NCBI GenBank assembly: GCA_000381605.1
Contig: KB906760.1
Location: forward strand, 186,001 to 250,000
Direction of reading: 5' to 3'
DNA: 64,000 nt
Source of the DNA: Acidobacteriaceae bacterium KBS 89
Lineage (GTDB): Bacteria; Acidobacteriota; Terriglobia; Terriglobales; Acidobacteriaceae
In this document: positions 14,756-23,426 of the stretch, piece by piece
How the letters are laid out: the number at the start of each line of letters is the position of its first letter
How positions within the stretch are numbered: the first letter of the stretch is position 1
Translations under genes and position numbers: made by a program
Notes under the pieces: model-generated
The model's input: the letters and a program-made list of their open reading frames with translations, nothing else
What the model was told of the DNA's origin: nothing
The model's database searches: none

Positions 14756-17681
14756 TTTTTTTTCGAATTGCCGATTCGCTGGTCGTCTTAGGGTCGCTCT
14801 GCTGGTGTGCTTCTGCTGGTTTGCCGGTACGGCGTCGTTGCGTGCGGGTGGCCCGCGGTGGGTCACGGGGCCGCCCTACTTCACTACGTCGGGATTGCCG
14901 GTGGTTTGGTATACGAACCAGCCGCTTTACTTCACTGATCCGGGGAATTTGAGTGCAAGCGTGAACCATGCGGCTGCGGATGCTCTGGTCGCAGCGGCTG
15001 CGAGCGTGTGGAATGTTCCGACGGATAGCCTGGTGTTGGCGAAAGGGGGCTCGCTGGATGAGCATGTGAGCGGAGCCAATACGTTTCTTGGTCCCTCCGG
15101 GCTGATCTTTCCTGCCGATGTGCAGAGTAACAACTACGCTGCGAAGCAGATCGCGGTGATCTACGACAGCGACGGCTCGGTGACCGATTTGCTGCTGGGT
15201 AACGGCGCGAGCGATCCGACCAGCTGCCTGCAGAATGGCGTGACGGAGAGTGTTGATTCGATCGTTCCGGCGGGTTATATCCAGCATGCGGTGCTTGTCC
15301 TCAACGGGCGTTGTACGGGACCTGCTCCTGCCCAGCAGATGCAGATGCAGTACCAGTTGATGCGGGCCTTTGGGCGAGTGCTGGGACTAGGGTGGTCGCA
15401 GACGAACGATAATGTCTTCACCGGTAGTCCGCCGGCGACATTTAACCAGGCGATGCACTGGCCGGTGATGCATCCGATCGATATCATCTGCGGACCGTAC
15501 ACCTATCAGTGCATGCCGCAACCGTTTACGCTGCGCCCGGACGATCTTTCGGCGCTCGCACAGCTCTACTACATCGGTCCGGGGCAGGCGCCGCCGGGCA
15601 AGACGGACTCACAGCTGAATGCCAATCAGCTCACGGGTAAGCTGCAATTTCCTACCGGTCAGGGAATGCAAGGGGTCAACCTCGTCGCGCGCCGATGGGC
15701 TCAGTACACGGCCGCATCACAAATTGAAGACTGGTACACCGCCTCGGCGGTGTCTGGCGCTGTCTTTCGGCAGTCCAACGGCAATCCTGTGACGGGTCCC
15801 GATGCGTCCTTCAATGGGAGCCTGGGAATGCAAGGCCAGGACCATGAGGGCTCCTTCAACTTCCAGCGCATTCCTATGCTTCCGGGCGACTGGCAGATGG
15901 TTGTCCTTGAAACCGAACCGATCAACCCTTTGTATACGGGCCAATACTCGGTGGGACCTTACACCTCGAACTCGGTGCAACCGTCCGGGTCCGATACGGC
16001 GCAGACCTTCGGCATCTTTGGAAGCTATTCCAACGCCTTTCTTATTCTTTCGACGACCAATCCGGCGAACACCTGCAACACCGGGGGAGATGGAACGGAA
16101 TCCGGGCCGGCGGCGGTTGCTGCCACGGGCTGGTGGTCCGGGCTTCTGTGCGGATATGGCCACACGGCGTGGTCGTCGTTGACCGTCAAAGGGAAACGGT
16201 CGCTGACGATGGAGGTGACAGCGGAGGATGAGCAAGGCTTTGCCACGACCGCGAAGGCGATGCCAGTCATCGGCGTATGGAATGCGACCGACCAGCCTGG
16301 GACTTTGCCTGGAGTAGCGGCGGCGGGTGAGGCATTTAATGGGGAAGCCACTGGCATGACGACGCTGGCCGCTTCGATTACGCAACCAAAACAGTTACGA
16401 ATAGTGATCGCGGATCAGCGTGGTGATGGGCGACCTGACTTTAATTATCAGGCGCGCATTCTGTACGCCGATTCGCTGGTCCCGAACACAGTGAGCGCTA
16501 GTGGGGGCACTATTACGATTACTGGGATAGGGTTTCGCCCTGGCAATGCCGTGTTCGTCAACGGCGTCGCCGCTACGGTTTCTAGCTGGACGGCAAATGC
16601 TATCGTGGCGACGGTGCCCTCGCTTCAGAGGTTGGGTTCGAGCACCGCGCTGGTGGCCAACGTTACGGTCAAAGATCTTTCGACCGGCGGTTCGAGCGTA
16701 ATGACCCAGGCCCTGACTTATTCTGCGCCCGCACCTGCGCTGAATCTCCTTACTGCGCCGTCGGGTACGGTGGTCTTTGGACAACAGGCGGCGGTGCCCT
16801 TTGAGGTGCAAGTGACCAGCGATGGAACCACACCGATCGTTGGTGAAGCGGTGACGTTTTCCGCTACGACCGGGAGTGTGCAATTTGTCGCGTGCGGAGC
16901 GACAGTTTACACTCTGCACACGGACGCACAGGGTATCGCGTCGACGTTCGTGATACCAGAGTCTTCGGGTGCGATCACGCTGCAAGCTACCGCTGTCGAG
17001 GGCGCGGCGACCGACTCATTCACTTCTGTGGTGCAGATTAGAACCGTAACCGCAGTGCAGCCGGTGGAGTATGTCGCGGCGGGAGCGGCCGTCGCATGGA
17101 ATCCGCTGGTGATCGTCGCAGACAACATTGCTCCCACTACGGGCGTACTCGTCGATTGGCAGAGTGTTTCCGGTCCTGTCGTTGCGACACCTGGGCAGTC
17201 CCAGGTGAGTGCGACGGGACTTGCGCAGACTTTGGCGACCGCTGGGCCACTTGCCGCCGGTGCGCAGGCGCTGCTGTCCGGGTGTGCCTGGACGAGCGTA
17301 TGCGCTACCTTCACCACGCAGGGCGTTGATCCCGCGGATCTGCGCGTGGTCGCGGTCAGCGGGGCGGGCCAAGTTGTTTCCGCCAGCGGCACCCTGACCC
17401 CGGTGGTTCTTCGAGTCACAGATGCGGCCTTTCATCCGGTTGCGGGTGCTGTCGTCGAGGTTTATCAGACTGTAGACGCCTGGCAGCTACCCTGCCTGGA
17501 TCGAGGCCGCTGTCCGATCGCGCCAATCCTCGCTTCGTCGCAAGGCTCTGCCACCTCTAACGCGGACGGCCTGGTAACCATTGCGCCGCAGCAGCTGTCA
17601 GGGGTGCCCGAGACGACCAACTTTGCAGCGGCCACGGGAACACAGGGCTTCCTCTCGTTGACCTTCGAAAAGCAGCCGTAA
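14742..17681 (+). CDS. large secreted protein with degenerate matrixin-like domain and IPT/Ig modules
   Basis: 979 residues with a signal peptide ending near TASLRAGG. Residues about 40-280 resemble the fold of matrixin/astacin-like metallopeptidases. Where an active enzyme has HExxHxxGLxH, this protein reads RAFGRVLGLGWS at about residues 207-218, so all three zinc histidines are missing. A following VMHP resembles a Met-turn. Further on is an IPT/TIG domain (ITITGIGFRPGNAVFVNGVA, about residue 585), then Ig-like modules (VTFSATTGSVQF, about 705) and a final carboxypeptidase-regulatory-like segment. The likely role is binding rather than cleavage. It overlaps the upstream secreted gene by 14 bp. 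Confidence 0.78.
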   Translation: MPLRDFFSNCRFAGRLRVALLVCFCWFAGTASLRAGGPRWVTGPPYFTTSGLPVVWYTNQPLYFTDPGNLSASVNHAAADALVAAAASVWNVPTDSLVLAKGGSLDEHVSGANTFLGPSGLIFPADVQSNNYAAKQIAVIYDSDGSVTDLLLGNGASDPTSCLQNGVTESVDSIVPAGYIQHAVLVLNGRCTGPAPAQQMQMQYQLMRAFGRVLGLGWSQTNDNVFTGSPPATFNQAMHWPVMHPIDIICGPYTYQCMPQPFTLRPDDLSALAQLYYIGPGQAPPGKTDSQLNANQLTGKLQFPTGQGMQGVNLVARRWAQYTAASQIEDWYTASAVSGAVFRQSNGNPVTGPDASFNGSLGMQGQDHEGSFNFQRIPMLPGDWQMVVLETEPINPLYTGQYSVGPYTSNSVQPSGSDTAQTFGIFGSYSNAFLILSTTNPANTCNTGGDGTESGPAAVAATGWWSGLLCGYGHTAWSSLTVKGKRSLTMEVTAEDEQGFATTAKAMPVIGVWNATDQPGTLPGVAAAGEAFNGEATGMTTLAASITQPKQLRIVIADQRGDGRPDFNYQARILYADSLVPNTVSASGGTITITGIGFRPGNAVFVNGVAATVSSWTANAIVATVPSLQRLGSSTALVANVTVKDLSTGGSSVMTQALTYSAPAPALNLLTAPSGTVVFGQQAAVPFEVQVTSDGTTPIVGEAVTFSATTGSVQFVACGATVYTLHTDAQGIASTFVIPESSGAITLQATAVEGAATDSFTSVVQIRTVTAVQPVEYVAAGAAVAWNPLVIVADNIAPTTGVLVDWQSVSGPVVATPGQSQVSATGLAQTLATAGPLAAGAQALLSGCAWTSVCATFTTQGVDPADLRVVAVSGAGQVVSASGTLTPVVLRVTDAAFHPVAGAVVEVYQTVDAWQLPCLDRGRCPIAPILASSQGSATSNADGLVTIAPQQLSGVPETTNFAAATGTQGFLSLTFEKQP

Positions 17682-17839
17682 GTGGAGGATGCAGTGACGG
17701 CTTCTCTTCTGAAACGCGATCAACTTAGAAGCATCAAATAAGTAGCGGGAAGTGTAGAAAGGATAAGCTAGGCTTGTCCGTCCAGCATGGACGAGTGAAA
17801 GATTGACCTGCAGCGAGATTGAACCGAGGAGCCTGAACT

Positions 17840-19222
17840 ATGGCGCAAGCAACGGCAGCTCGAAGCGGCAAAGAGCGTAAGCGAGTCGTTATTTTGGGCG
17901 GCGGCTTTGGGGGGATCAACGCAGCTCTGAATCTGGCGAAGCTGCCGGTCGATGTGACCATGGTGGATCGCAAGAATTATCACCTCTTCCAACCTCTGCT
18001 CTACCAGGTCGCTCTCGCTGTGCTCTCTCCCGCGGATATCGCACAGCCAATCCGTTCTCTGGTGCGCGACCATCCCAATATTGACGTGCTGATGGACGAA
18101 GCGGTCGGGTTCGATCTTGCGGAACAGCGGGTCCACCTGAAGACGGGAGTGGAACTGGAATACGACTACCTCGTCATTGCCACAGGTTCTACTCATTCCT
18201 ACTTTGGCAAAGATGAGTGGGCCAAGCTGGCTCCGGGTCTCAAGACAGTCGAGGATGCGACGGAGATTCGCCGCAGGGTTCTACTGGCTTTTGAGCTCGC
18301 CGAGCGCGAGATGATGGAGAAGGGAACTCATCCTGCACTGAACTTCGTCATCATCGGTGGCGGCCCTACAGGTGTGGAGCTGGCGGGCGCGATCAGCGAC
18401 ATTGCAAAACTTTATATGTCGAAAGATTTTCGTCATATCGATCCGTCGATGGCGCAGGTTTTAATTCTTGAGGGCTCACCCAATATTCTTGGTGCTTACC
18501 CCCCGGATCTTCAGCGCAAGGCGGGTGAACAACTCAACGCCCTTGGTGTGAGGTATCGGACTGGCGCTCATGTAACGGACGTGCAGCCGGGGTACGTTAT
18601 GGTTGGCGACGAAAGAATCGACGCTGTTGTTACGCTGTGGGCCGCGGGTGTGCAAGCCTCTCCGCTCGGCAAGTTGCTGGGGGTGGAGACGGACCGGCGC
18701 GGCTGCGTGTTGGTTGATGGTTATCTCAATCCGCCAGGTCATCCTGAGATTTTCATCTGCGGTGATCTCGCGCACGTTGAGCAGGATGGCAAGCAGGTGC
18801 CGGGCGTCGCACAGCCTGCCATGCAGATGGGCCGCTACGCAGCGAAGCGCATTGGCCGCCTAATTGCCGCGGACCTGGGTAGCGACGGCAGCGGCAAGGA
18901 TGAGTCGTTCCGCTACTTTGACAAGGGCGATATGGCGACCATCGGACGCAAGGCTGCCGTCGCCAACATTCAATGGCCGTTCAAGGCTCACTGGAGCGGT
19001 TTTCCCGCATGGATGACCTGGCTCGTCGTCCACATCTTCTTCCTCATCGGCTTCCGTAATCGCTTGTCAGTCTTTCGTCAATGGGCGTGGACGTATCTGA
19101 CCTTCAGCGATGGTGCGCGACTCATTACAGGCTCGCAGGAGCTGCCTGGCTGGAAGGTGGAAGACGATCCGGTCGTCGAACACGCCACAAGGCCGCTCGA
19201 TATTGCCTCGCCAAAGACCTGA
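17840..19222 (+). CDS. ndh: type II NADH dehydrogenase (NDH-2) family oxidoreductase
   Basis: 460 residues. It carries an N-terminal FAD dinucleotide fold VVILGGGFGGINAALNLAKL, the YHLFQPLLYQVA segment typical of NDH-2, and a second NAD(P)H fold FVIIGGGPTGVELAGAI. The FAD-closing motif is IFICGDLAH, followed by VAQPAMQMGRYAAK. Near the C-terminus a hydrophobic stretch (WMTWLVVHIFFLIGF) fits membrane association. It should transfer electrons from NADH to quinone without proton pumping. The start has a GAGGAG site 7-8 bp upstream. The gene appears to stand alone. Confidence 0.92.
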   Translation: MAQATAARSGKERKRVVILGGGFGGINAALNLAKLPVDVTMVDRKNYHLFQPLLYQVALAVLSPADIAQPIRSLVRDHPNIDVLMDEAVGFDLAEQRVHLKTGVELEYDYLVIATGSTHSYFGKDEWAKLAPGLKTVEDATEIRRRVLLAFELAEREMMEKGTHPALNFVIIGGGPTGVELAGAISDIAKLYMSKDFRHIDPSMAQVLILEGSPNILGAYPPDLQRKAGEQLNALGVRYRTGAHVTDVQPGYVMVGDERIDAVVTLWAAGVQASPLGKLLGVETDRRGCVLVDGYLNPPGHPEIFICGDLAHVEQDGKQVPGVAQPAMQMGRYAAKRIGRLIAADLGSDGSGKDESFRYFDKGDMATIGRKAAVANIQWPFKAHWSGFPAWMTWLVVHIFFLIGFRNRLSVFRQWAWTYLTFSDGARLITGSQELPGWKVEDDPVVEHATRPLDIASPKT

Positions 19223-19225
19223 CGG

Positions 19226-21205
19226 TCAGGGTCGGACGCCGTACTTACCGAGAGCCAGAACTGAGACCGTAGGAGCCGCGATGCCGAGTACCTGAACAAC
19301 GGGCTGGGTTCCGCTCGCATTGACCGTCCAAAGCGCTCCGCTGGCATCGATGGTTGAAGTACGGTCGCTGCTGATAACGCCCGTGGCTGCATTGGAGGAG
19401 GGGTTGAAGCCGTTGCCAGATGCGGTGAGCAGAAACGTCCCCGGGTTGCCGCCGGTTGTGCCGATGGCGGGATCGAACTCGACGATAGTGTTCGCGTTGT
19501 AGGCGTTGAGGAAGATCCGGTTGTTGCCATCGATCGCGATGGAGCGTAAGCCGTCGAGGCCGAGGGCAGTTCCTGCGGGTGCGCTGTATGCGACGGGCGA
19601 TCCCGAAGGGTTGCCGTGCGTCACCATGAAGATTGAACTGTTGTTGCCGCCTGTCACCGTGTTGGTGATCCAGGTGTTTCCGCTCTTGTCGATTGCGGCT
19701 GCGTAGTTTGTTGCGCCACTTGTTGTGACTGATTCGACCGGCGCAGTGTAGGGAGAAAGGAAGTAATTCGTTATTCCTGCTCCCTGAGATGGCCCCCAGA
19801 CATTTCCTGTCACTGCGTCAACGGTGAGGGCATAGACGCCACCGGTGCCAATGACGTTGCTGCTGGTGAAGACTGTGGGTGTCGTGGCGAAGGTGTCTGT
19901 TCCGGAGTTGTAGGCGAGCTGGCCGAAGATCTGTGTTCCGGAGCTGGATTTTGTTGAGTACCAGATGTTGTTGCTTCCATCGACGGCGACTCCGGCGAGA
20001 GCGAGCGTGCCGGGTGTTGTCACGGTTGTGGCGGCGGAACCTGGCTTGTACTGGTAGATATTGCCGCCGGATGCTGCACTATCGACCGTCCAGATATTTC
20101 CCTTGCGATCGACGGCGACCTGATGAGTGAAATTGGCGTTTTGCAATGCGGAGTTGCCCCAACCGCCGTTGGGCGAGAGCAGGGCACCTGTGCTGGAGAG
20201 TTCGATGAGCCCAGTCTTAGTCGCTCCGGAGACCCATATATTGTCATTCGCATCGGCCGCGATGCCCCAAGGCGCTACGGCTGCAGTTGTTCCGTCGTTT
20301 CCGAGGCCTGCGGTGTAGGTGATGCCAATCGAAAGATCGTTCGGCGCGGTGCTGCCAATGGTGGGCTGGAATGAGGGCGTGGCGAGGATCGTGGCAAAGA
20401 GACTTGCGGTGTTATTGCCGGGGTACTGAGCCATATCCAGCGCAGCCTGCCAGGTGTTTTGCGGCGCTGCAATGCCGGTGACCGCAGGCGGCTGCGCGTT
20501 GGACAGGAGGGTTGTGCATGTGGGGCTGGTGCGTGAGGCGGAGTTGACGCACGACTCAAGAATGTCAGCGAGGCTGTTAATCACGTTTGCCGGTACGGTA
20601 CCGTTTCCTTCCGGTGTTGTGGCACGAGGCAAACCGGCGCTGACGTCCACTATGTTGGCCGCGTTCTGAAAGGCATGCTGGAGCCCGGTTGGATTCGTCG
20701 AACTCGTCCCAATGTTGATGGAGGTTCGGCTGGCGAAGCCGCTTAGCGCGTAGGCAGCGGCAATGGTTGTGACCTCGTTGATGACGACATGGGTGCTTGG
20801 GCTCACGGACGAACAGTTGCCGAGGGCAGCCACAAGAGTGAGGGCGTTGTTATCCGTTCCAGCGGTAAGACCAGGATTCCCGCCGGTGGCGACGATATAA
20901 ACCTGTTGCGGATCGGCGCAGCTGGGCGCATTGGATATCTGAAAGTTGCCGCTCGCATCGGTTGTCGTTGAACCCAGGCCGGACGGGTTGGAACCGTAGC
21001 CTGTACTGCCAGTCGCATACAAGGTAATGGTCGATCCGCTGACCGGTGGCTGGCCACCGAAGGCTGTTCCTTTGATGCTCAGGCTTTGGGGGGCGGTGTC
21101 AGTAAACGGCGTCATGCCGCAGCCGGCAAGAAACAGAGCAGAGATAGAACAAAGAATGACAGCCGCCGATCCACAAGCTCTACGGGAAACATGATGAGTA
21201 TGCAA
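19226..21205 (-). CDS. beta-propeller (NHL/SMP-30-like) lipoprotein
   Basis: About 659 residues from a TTG at 21205, which has a GGGAGGA site 7 bp upstream; the frame is open further, to 21277. The signal peptide ends in the lipobox LFLAGC. Residues about 25-120 are an Ig/CarboxypepD-like module (TLYATGSTGYGSNPSG). A helical region follows, then an NHL/Vgb-like propeller with repeats such as GIAADANDNIWVSG, VAVDRKGNIWTVD and VAVDGSNNIWYS. Propellers of this type bind ligands or cell-wall material at the surface. No catalytic site is recognisable. It ends 3 bp from the convergent ndh stop, so the two transcripts probably overlap. Confidence 0.82.
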   Translation of the reverse strand: MHTHHVSRRACGSAAVILCSISALFLAGCGMTPFTDTAPQSLSIKGTAFGGQPPVSGSTITLYATGSTGYGSNPSGLGSTTTDASGNFQISNAPSCADPQQVYIVATGGNPGLTAGTDNNALTLVAALGNCSSVSPSTHVVINEVTTIAAAYALSGFASRTSINIGTSSTNPTGLQHAFQNAANIVDVSAGLPRATTPEGNGTVPANVINSLADILESCVNSASRTSPTCTTLLSNAQPPAVTGIAAPQNTWQAALDMAQYPGNNTASLFATILATPSFQPTIGSTAPNDLSIGITYTAGLGNDGTTAAVAPWGIAADANDNIWVSGATKTGLIELSSTGALLSPNGGWGNSALQNANFTHQVAVDRKGNIWTVDSAASGGNIYQYKPGSAATTVTTPGTLALAGVAVDGSNNIWYSTKSSSGTQIFGQLAYNSGTDTFATTPTVFTSSNVIGTGGVYALTVDAVTGNVWGPSQGAGITNYFLSPYTAPVESVTTSGATNYAAAIDKSGNTWITNTVTGGNNSSIFMVTHGNPSGSPVAYSAPAGTALGLDGLRSIAIDGNNRIFLNAYNANTIVEFDPAIGTTGGNPGTFLLTASGNGFNPSSNAATGVISSDRTSTIDASGALWTVNASGTQPVVQVLGIAAPTVSVLALGKYGVRP

Positions 21206-21539
21206 TCCACTTCCTCCCAATCCCTCCAACCCGATTCCAGCTAGAAAGAGAACGCGCTGGCCGATGGAGCAACACAAAACCCAGGGTGTCGTTCCATGGT
21301 GTACGAACGTAGATGGTCAGAGCTGGATTTACCATCAAAAAAAGTAGCGATGTCCACAGATCATCACGACGGAAATCAGGCAGAGGCCCTGGCCTCCTCC
21401 GTAATCGATTGGACACGTGACGGGCCACAGCTGAGCCGAGTGAAGGGGCTATCGTCCCTGCGCCGGGAATCGAAGTTAATTCAAAAGAAAGGGCCGCATC
21501 TCAGCGGCCCGTCTCTTTTGTCCTCGTTATTCAAGGAAA
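21206..21539. other. intergenic stretch, no gene
   Basis: 334 bp between two minus-strand genes. It must hold the promoter of the propeller lipoprotein and it contains the aldo/keto reductase terminator at 21484-21510. Open frames here lack a ribosome site and any recognisable similarity. Confidence 0.5.
21484..21510 (-). terminator. terminator of the aldo/keto reductase gene
   Basis: On the minus strand a perfect 7-bp GGGCCGC/GCGGCCC stem with a 6-nt loop is followed by TTTCTTTT. It lies 30 bp after the reductase stop: a classical intrinsic terminator. Confidence 0.8.
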
Positions 21540-22412
21540 CTATTTTGCGGCGTCTTCAATATCCTTCCACTCTGCGGCGGATAAGGTTACTCCGGCGGCG
21601 GCGATATTTTCTTCGAGATGAGCAACTGAAGAGGTTCCCGGGATCGGCAGCATCACCGGGGAGTGATGCAGAAGCCACGCCAGCGAGAGCTGAGAGACTG
21701 TGGCACCGTGCGCTTTTGCGACTTTGTCCAGTTTTCCGCCTGGCCGCGCCAGCTTGCCCGCAGCTACGGGAAACCATGGAATGAAGGCCAGCTTGTGCTT
21801 CGTGCAGTAGGCGACGACGTCTTCATGCTGGCGGTCGCCGATGTTGTATTGGTTCTGGACGCTTACGATGTCGATCACTTTGCGTGCCTGATCGATCTCA
21901 TGCGGCTTCACTTCGCTCAGTCCGACGTGACGGATTTTTCCCTGCTCCTGGAGCTTCTTAATTGCGCCGAGCGATTCCTCGACCGGCACCTTCGGGTCGA
22001 TGCGGTGCAGCTGCCACAGATCGATCCGCTCCGTCCTCAGCCGGCGCAGGCTCATCTCAACCTGCTGAACGAGGTACTCGGGACGGGCTACTGGCAGCCA
22101 TTGATTTGGCCCCTGTCGGGTAAGTCCAGCCTTGGTTGCAATCACGACGCCCTTGGCATAGGGGGCAAGCGCTTCGCCGATCAGCTGTTCGCTCACTTCA
22201 GGTCCATAGGAATCTGCCGTGTCGATGAAGTTCACACCGAGTTCGACCGCGCGCCGCAAGACCTTCTTCGCGGTCTCGCGATCTTTGGGCTCACCCCAGA
22301 TTCCGTCGCCGGTAATCCGCATCGCCCCGTAGCCCAACCGGTTGACAGTCAAATCGCCGCCAATCGCAAACGTTCCGCTCGCCTTCGCATTTACTGCCGT
22401 CGTAGTAGCCAT
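21540..22412 (-). CDS. aldo/keto reductase
   Basis: 290 residues with the (beta/alpha)8 reductase signatures. The catalytic Asp and Tyr lie in FIDTADSYGPEVSEQLIGEA, the Lys in VVIATKAG, and the His in LWQLHRIDPKVP. NADPH-binding residues lie in PIPGTSSVAHLEENI. It should reduce aldehydes or ketones with NADPH; the substrate is unknown. The start lies 4 bp after the stop of the upstream MBL-fold hydrolase gene, so the two genes form an operon. A clear terminator follows. Confidence 0.92.
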   Translation of the reverse strand: MATTTAVNAKASGTFAIGGDLTVNRLGYGAMRITGDGIWGEPKDRETAKKVLRRAVELGVNFIDTADSYGPEVSEQLIGEALAPYAKGVVIATKAGLTRQGPNQWLPVARPEYLVQQVEMSLRRLRTERIDLWQLHRIDPKVPVEESLGAIKKLQEQGKIRHVGLSEVKPHEIDQARKVIDIVSVQNQYNIGDRQHEDVVAYCTKHKLAFIPWFPVAAGKLARPGGKLDKVAKAHGATVSQLSLAWLLHHSPVMLPIPGTSSVAHLEENIAAAGVTLSAAEWKDIEDAAK

Positions 22413-22416
22413 AATT

Positions 22417-23334
22417 TCATGGGATGCGAACTGCGGGGCAAAGGTGCATCGTCTCGCCCTCTTCCAAAACTTTTATTCGATCTTTAATACCAAGCCTGGC
22501 GGCCTCAGTCGCCAGCCTCTTTAATGGCTCATCCATGGGCTCGCGGCCGAGACGAAAGGTGCCATAGTGCATCGGCACCATCTGCTCGGCCCCCACTTCG
22601 ATGAATCCGCGCACTGCTTCCTCGGGGCTTGTATGCACCGAGCGGTAACTATCAGGAAAATAAGCGCCGATGGGCAGCAGCGCCACGTCCGGCTTGAGCT
22701 GTCTTCCGATCTCGCGAAATCCGTCGAAGTAGGCGGTATCGCCTGAGTGATAAACCGACTGCCTGGCACCCTCGATAACGTATCCGCCGTATCCGCGGTG
22801 TGTGTCGCGAAACATCCGCGCGCCCCAGTGCTTGCAGGGGGTCATCGTTATCTTCAGCCCCTGCAATGGGATCGACTCCCACCATTCAAGCCGGTGAACT
22901 TGCGAGAATCCCAGTCTTTCCACCAGGTCTTCCACGCCGCGCGGCACCACGACTTCGGGAGCGTGCCCCGTCAGCTTCCGTGTTGCCCTGATGACTCGGC
23001 GGAGCGAAGCCATGTCGAGATGGTCCATATGCGCATGCGTCAGCAACACGGCATCGATTGGTGGAAGTTCCTCCACCAATACTCCCGGGCGCCGTTGTCT
23101 GCGCAGAACGACCAGCCGCTTTGAGAAGACCGGATCGATCAACAGGTTGTGGCCGTCGATCTGCAACAGGAAGGAGGAGTGCCCGATGAAGGTCACTCCC
23201 AACTCGTCCCGATTGACCAGTTTCACGGGACGCGAAGTGCCCAACATCGGCTGCTCGTGGCTCTCCCGCACAAGCCGCCAGAGCTGTTCCACTTTTTTCA
23301 TTGCGAACGGTCTGTCCCGCCACGTCCTAGGCAT
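22417..23334 (-). CDS. metallo-beta-lactamase-fold hydrolase (UlaG/NAPE-PLD-like)
   Basis: 305 residues. The zinc motif is LLTHAHMDHLD (HxHxDH), preceded by GHSSFLLQIDGHNLLIDPV. Further ligands lie in VYHSGDTAYFDGFREIG and in VPMHYGTFRLG near the C-terminus. The pattern matches the lactonase / N-acyl-phosphatidylethanolamine phospholipase D branch, which cleaves esters or phosphodiesters. The true substrate is unknown. It is probably cytosolic, with no signal peptide. It is co-transcribed with the downstream aldo/keto reductase (4-bp gap). Confidence 0.88.
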   Translation of the reverse strand: MPRTWRDRPFAMKKVEQLWRLVRESHEQPMLGTSRPVKLVNRDELGVTFIGHSSFLLQIDGHNLLIDPVFSKRLVVLRRQRRPGVLVEELPPIDAVLLTHAHMDHLDMASLRRVIRATRKLTGHAPEVVVPRGVEDLVERLGFSQVHRLEWWESIPLQGLKITMTPCKHWGARMFRDTHRGYGGYVIEGARQSVYHSGDTAYFDGFREIGRQLKPDVALLPIGAYFPDSYRSVHTSPEEAVRGFIEVGAEQMVPMHYGTFRLGREPMDEPLKRLATEAARLGIKDRIKVLEEGETMHLCPAVRIP

Positions 23335-23426
23335 TCATAGCACCACCAATTTAGATGCGCGACGAGGCCCTAGCGCACCAAATTTCAGTCGCCGTTCTTC
23401 AACACCGCGAGCACGTTCGAGGCGGC

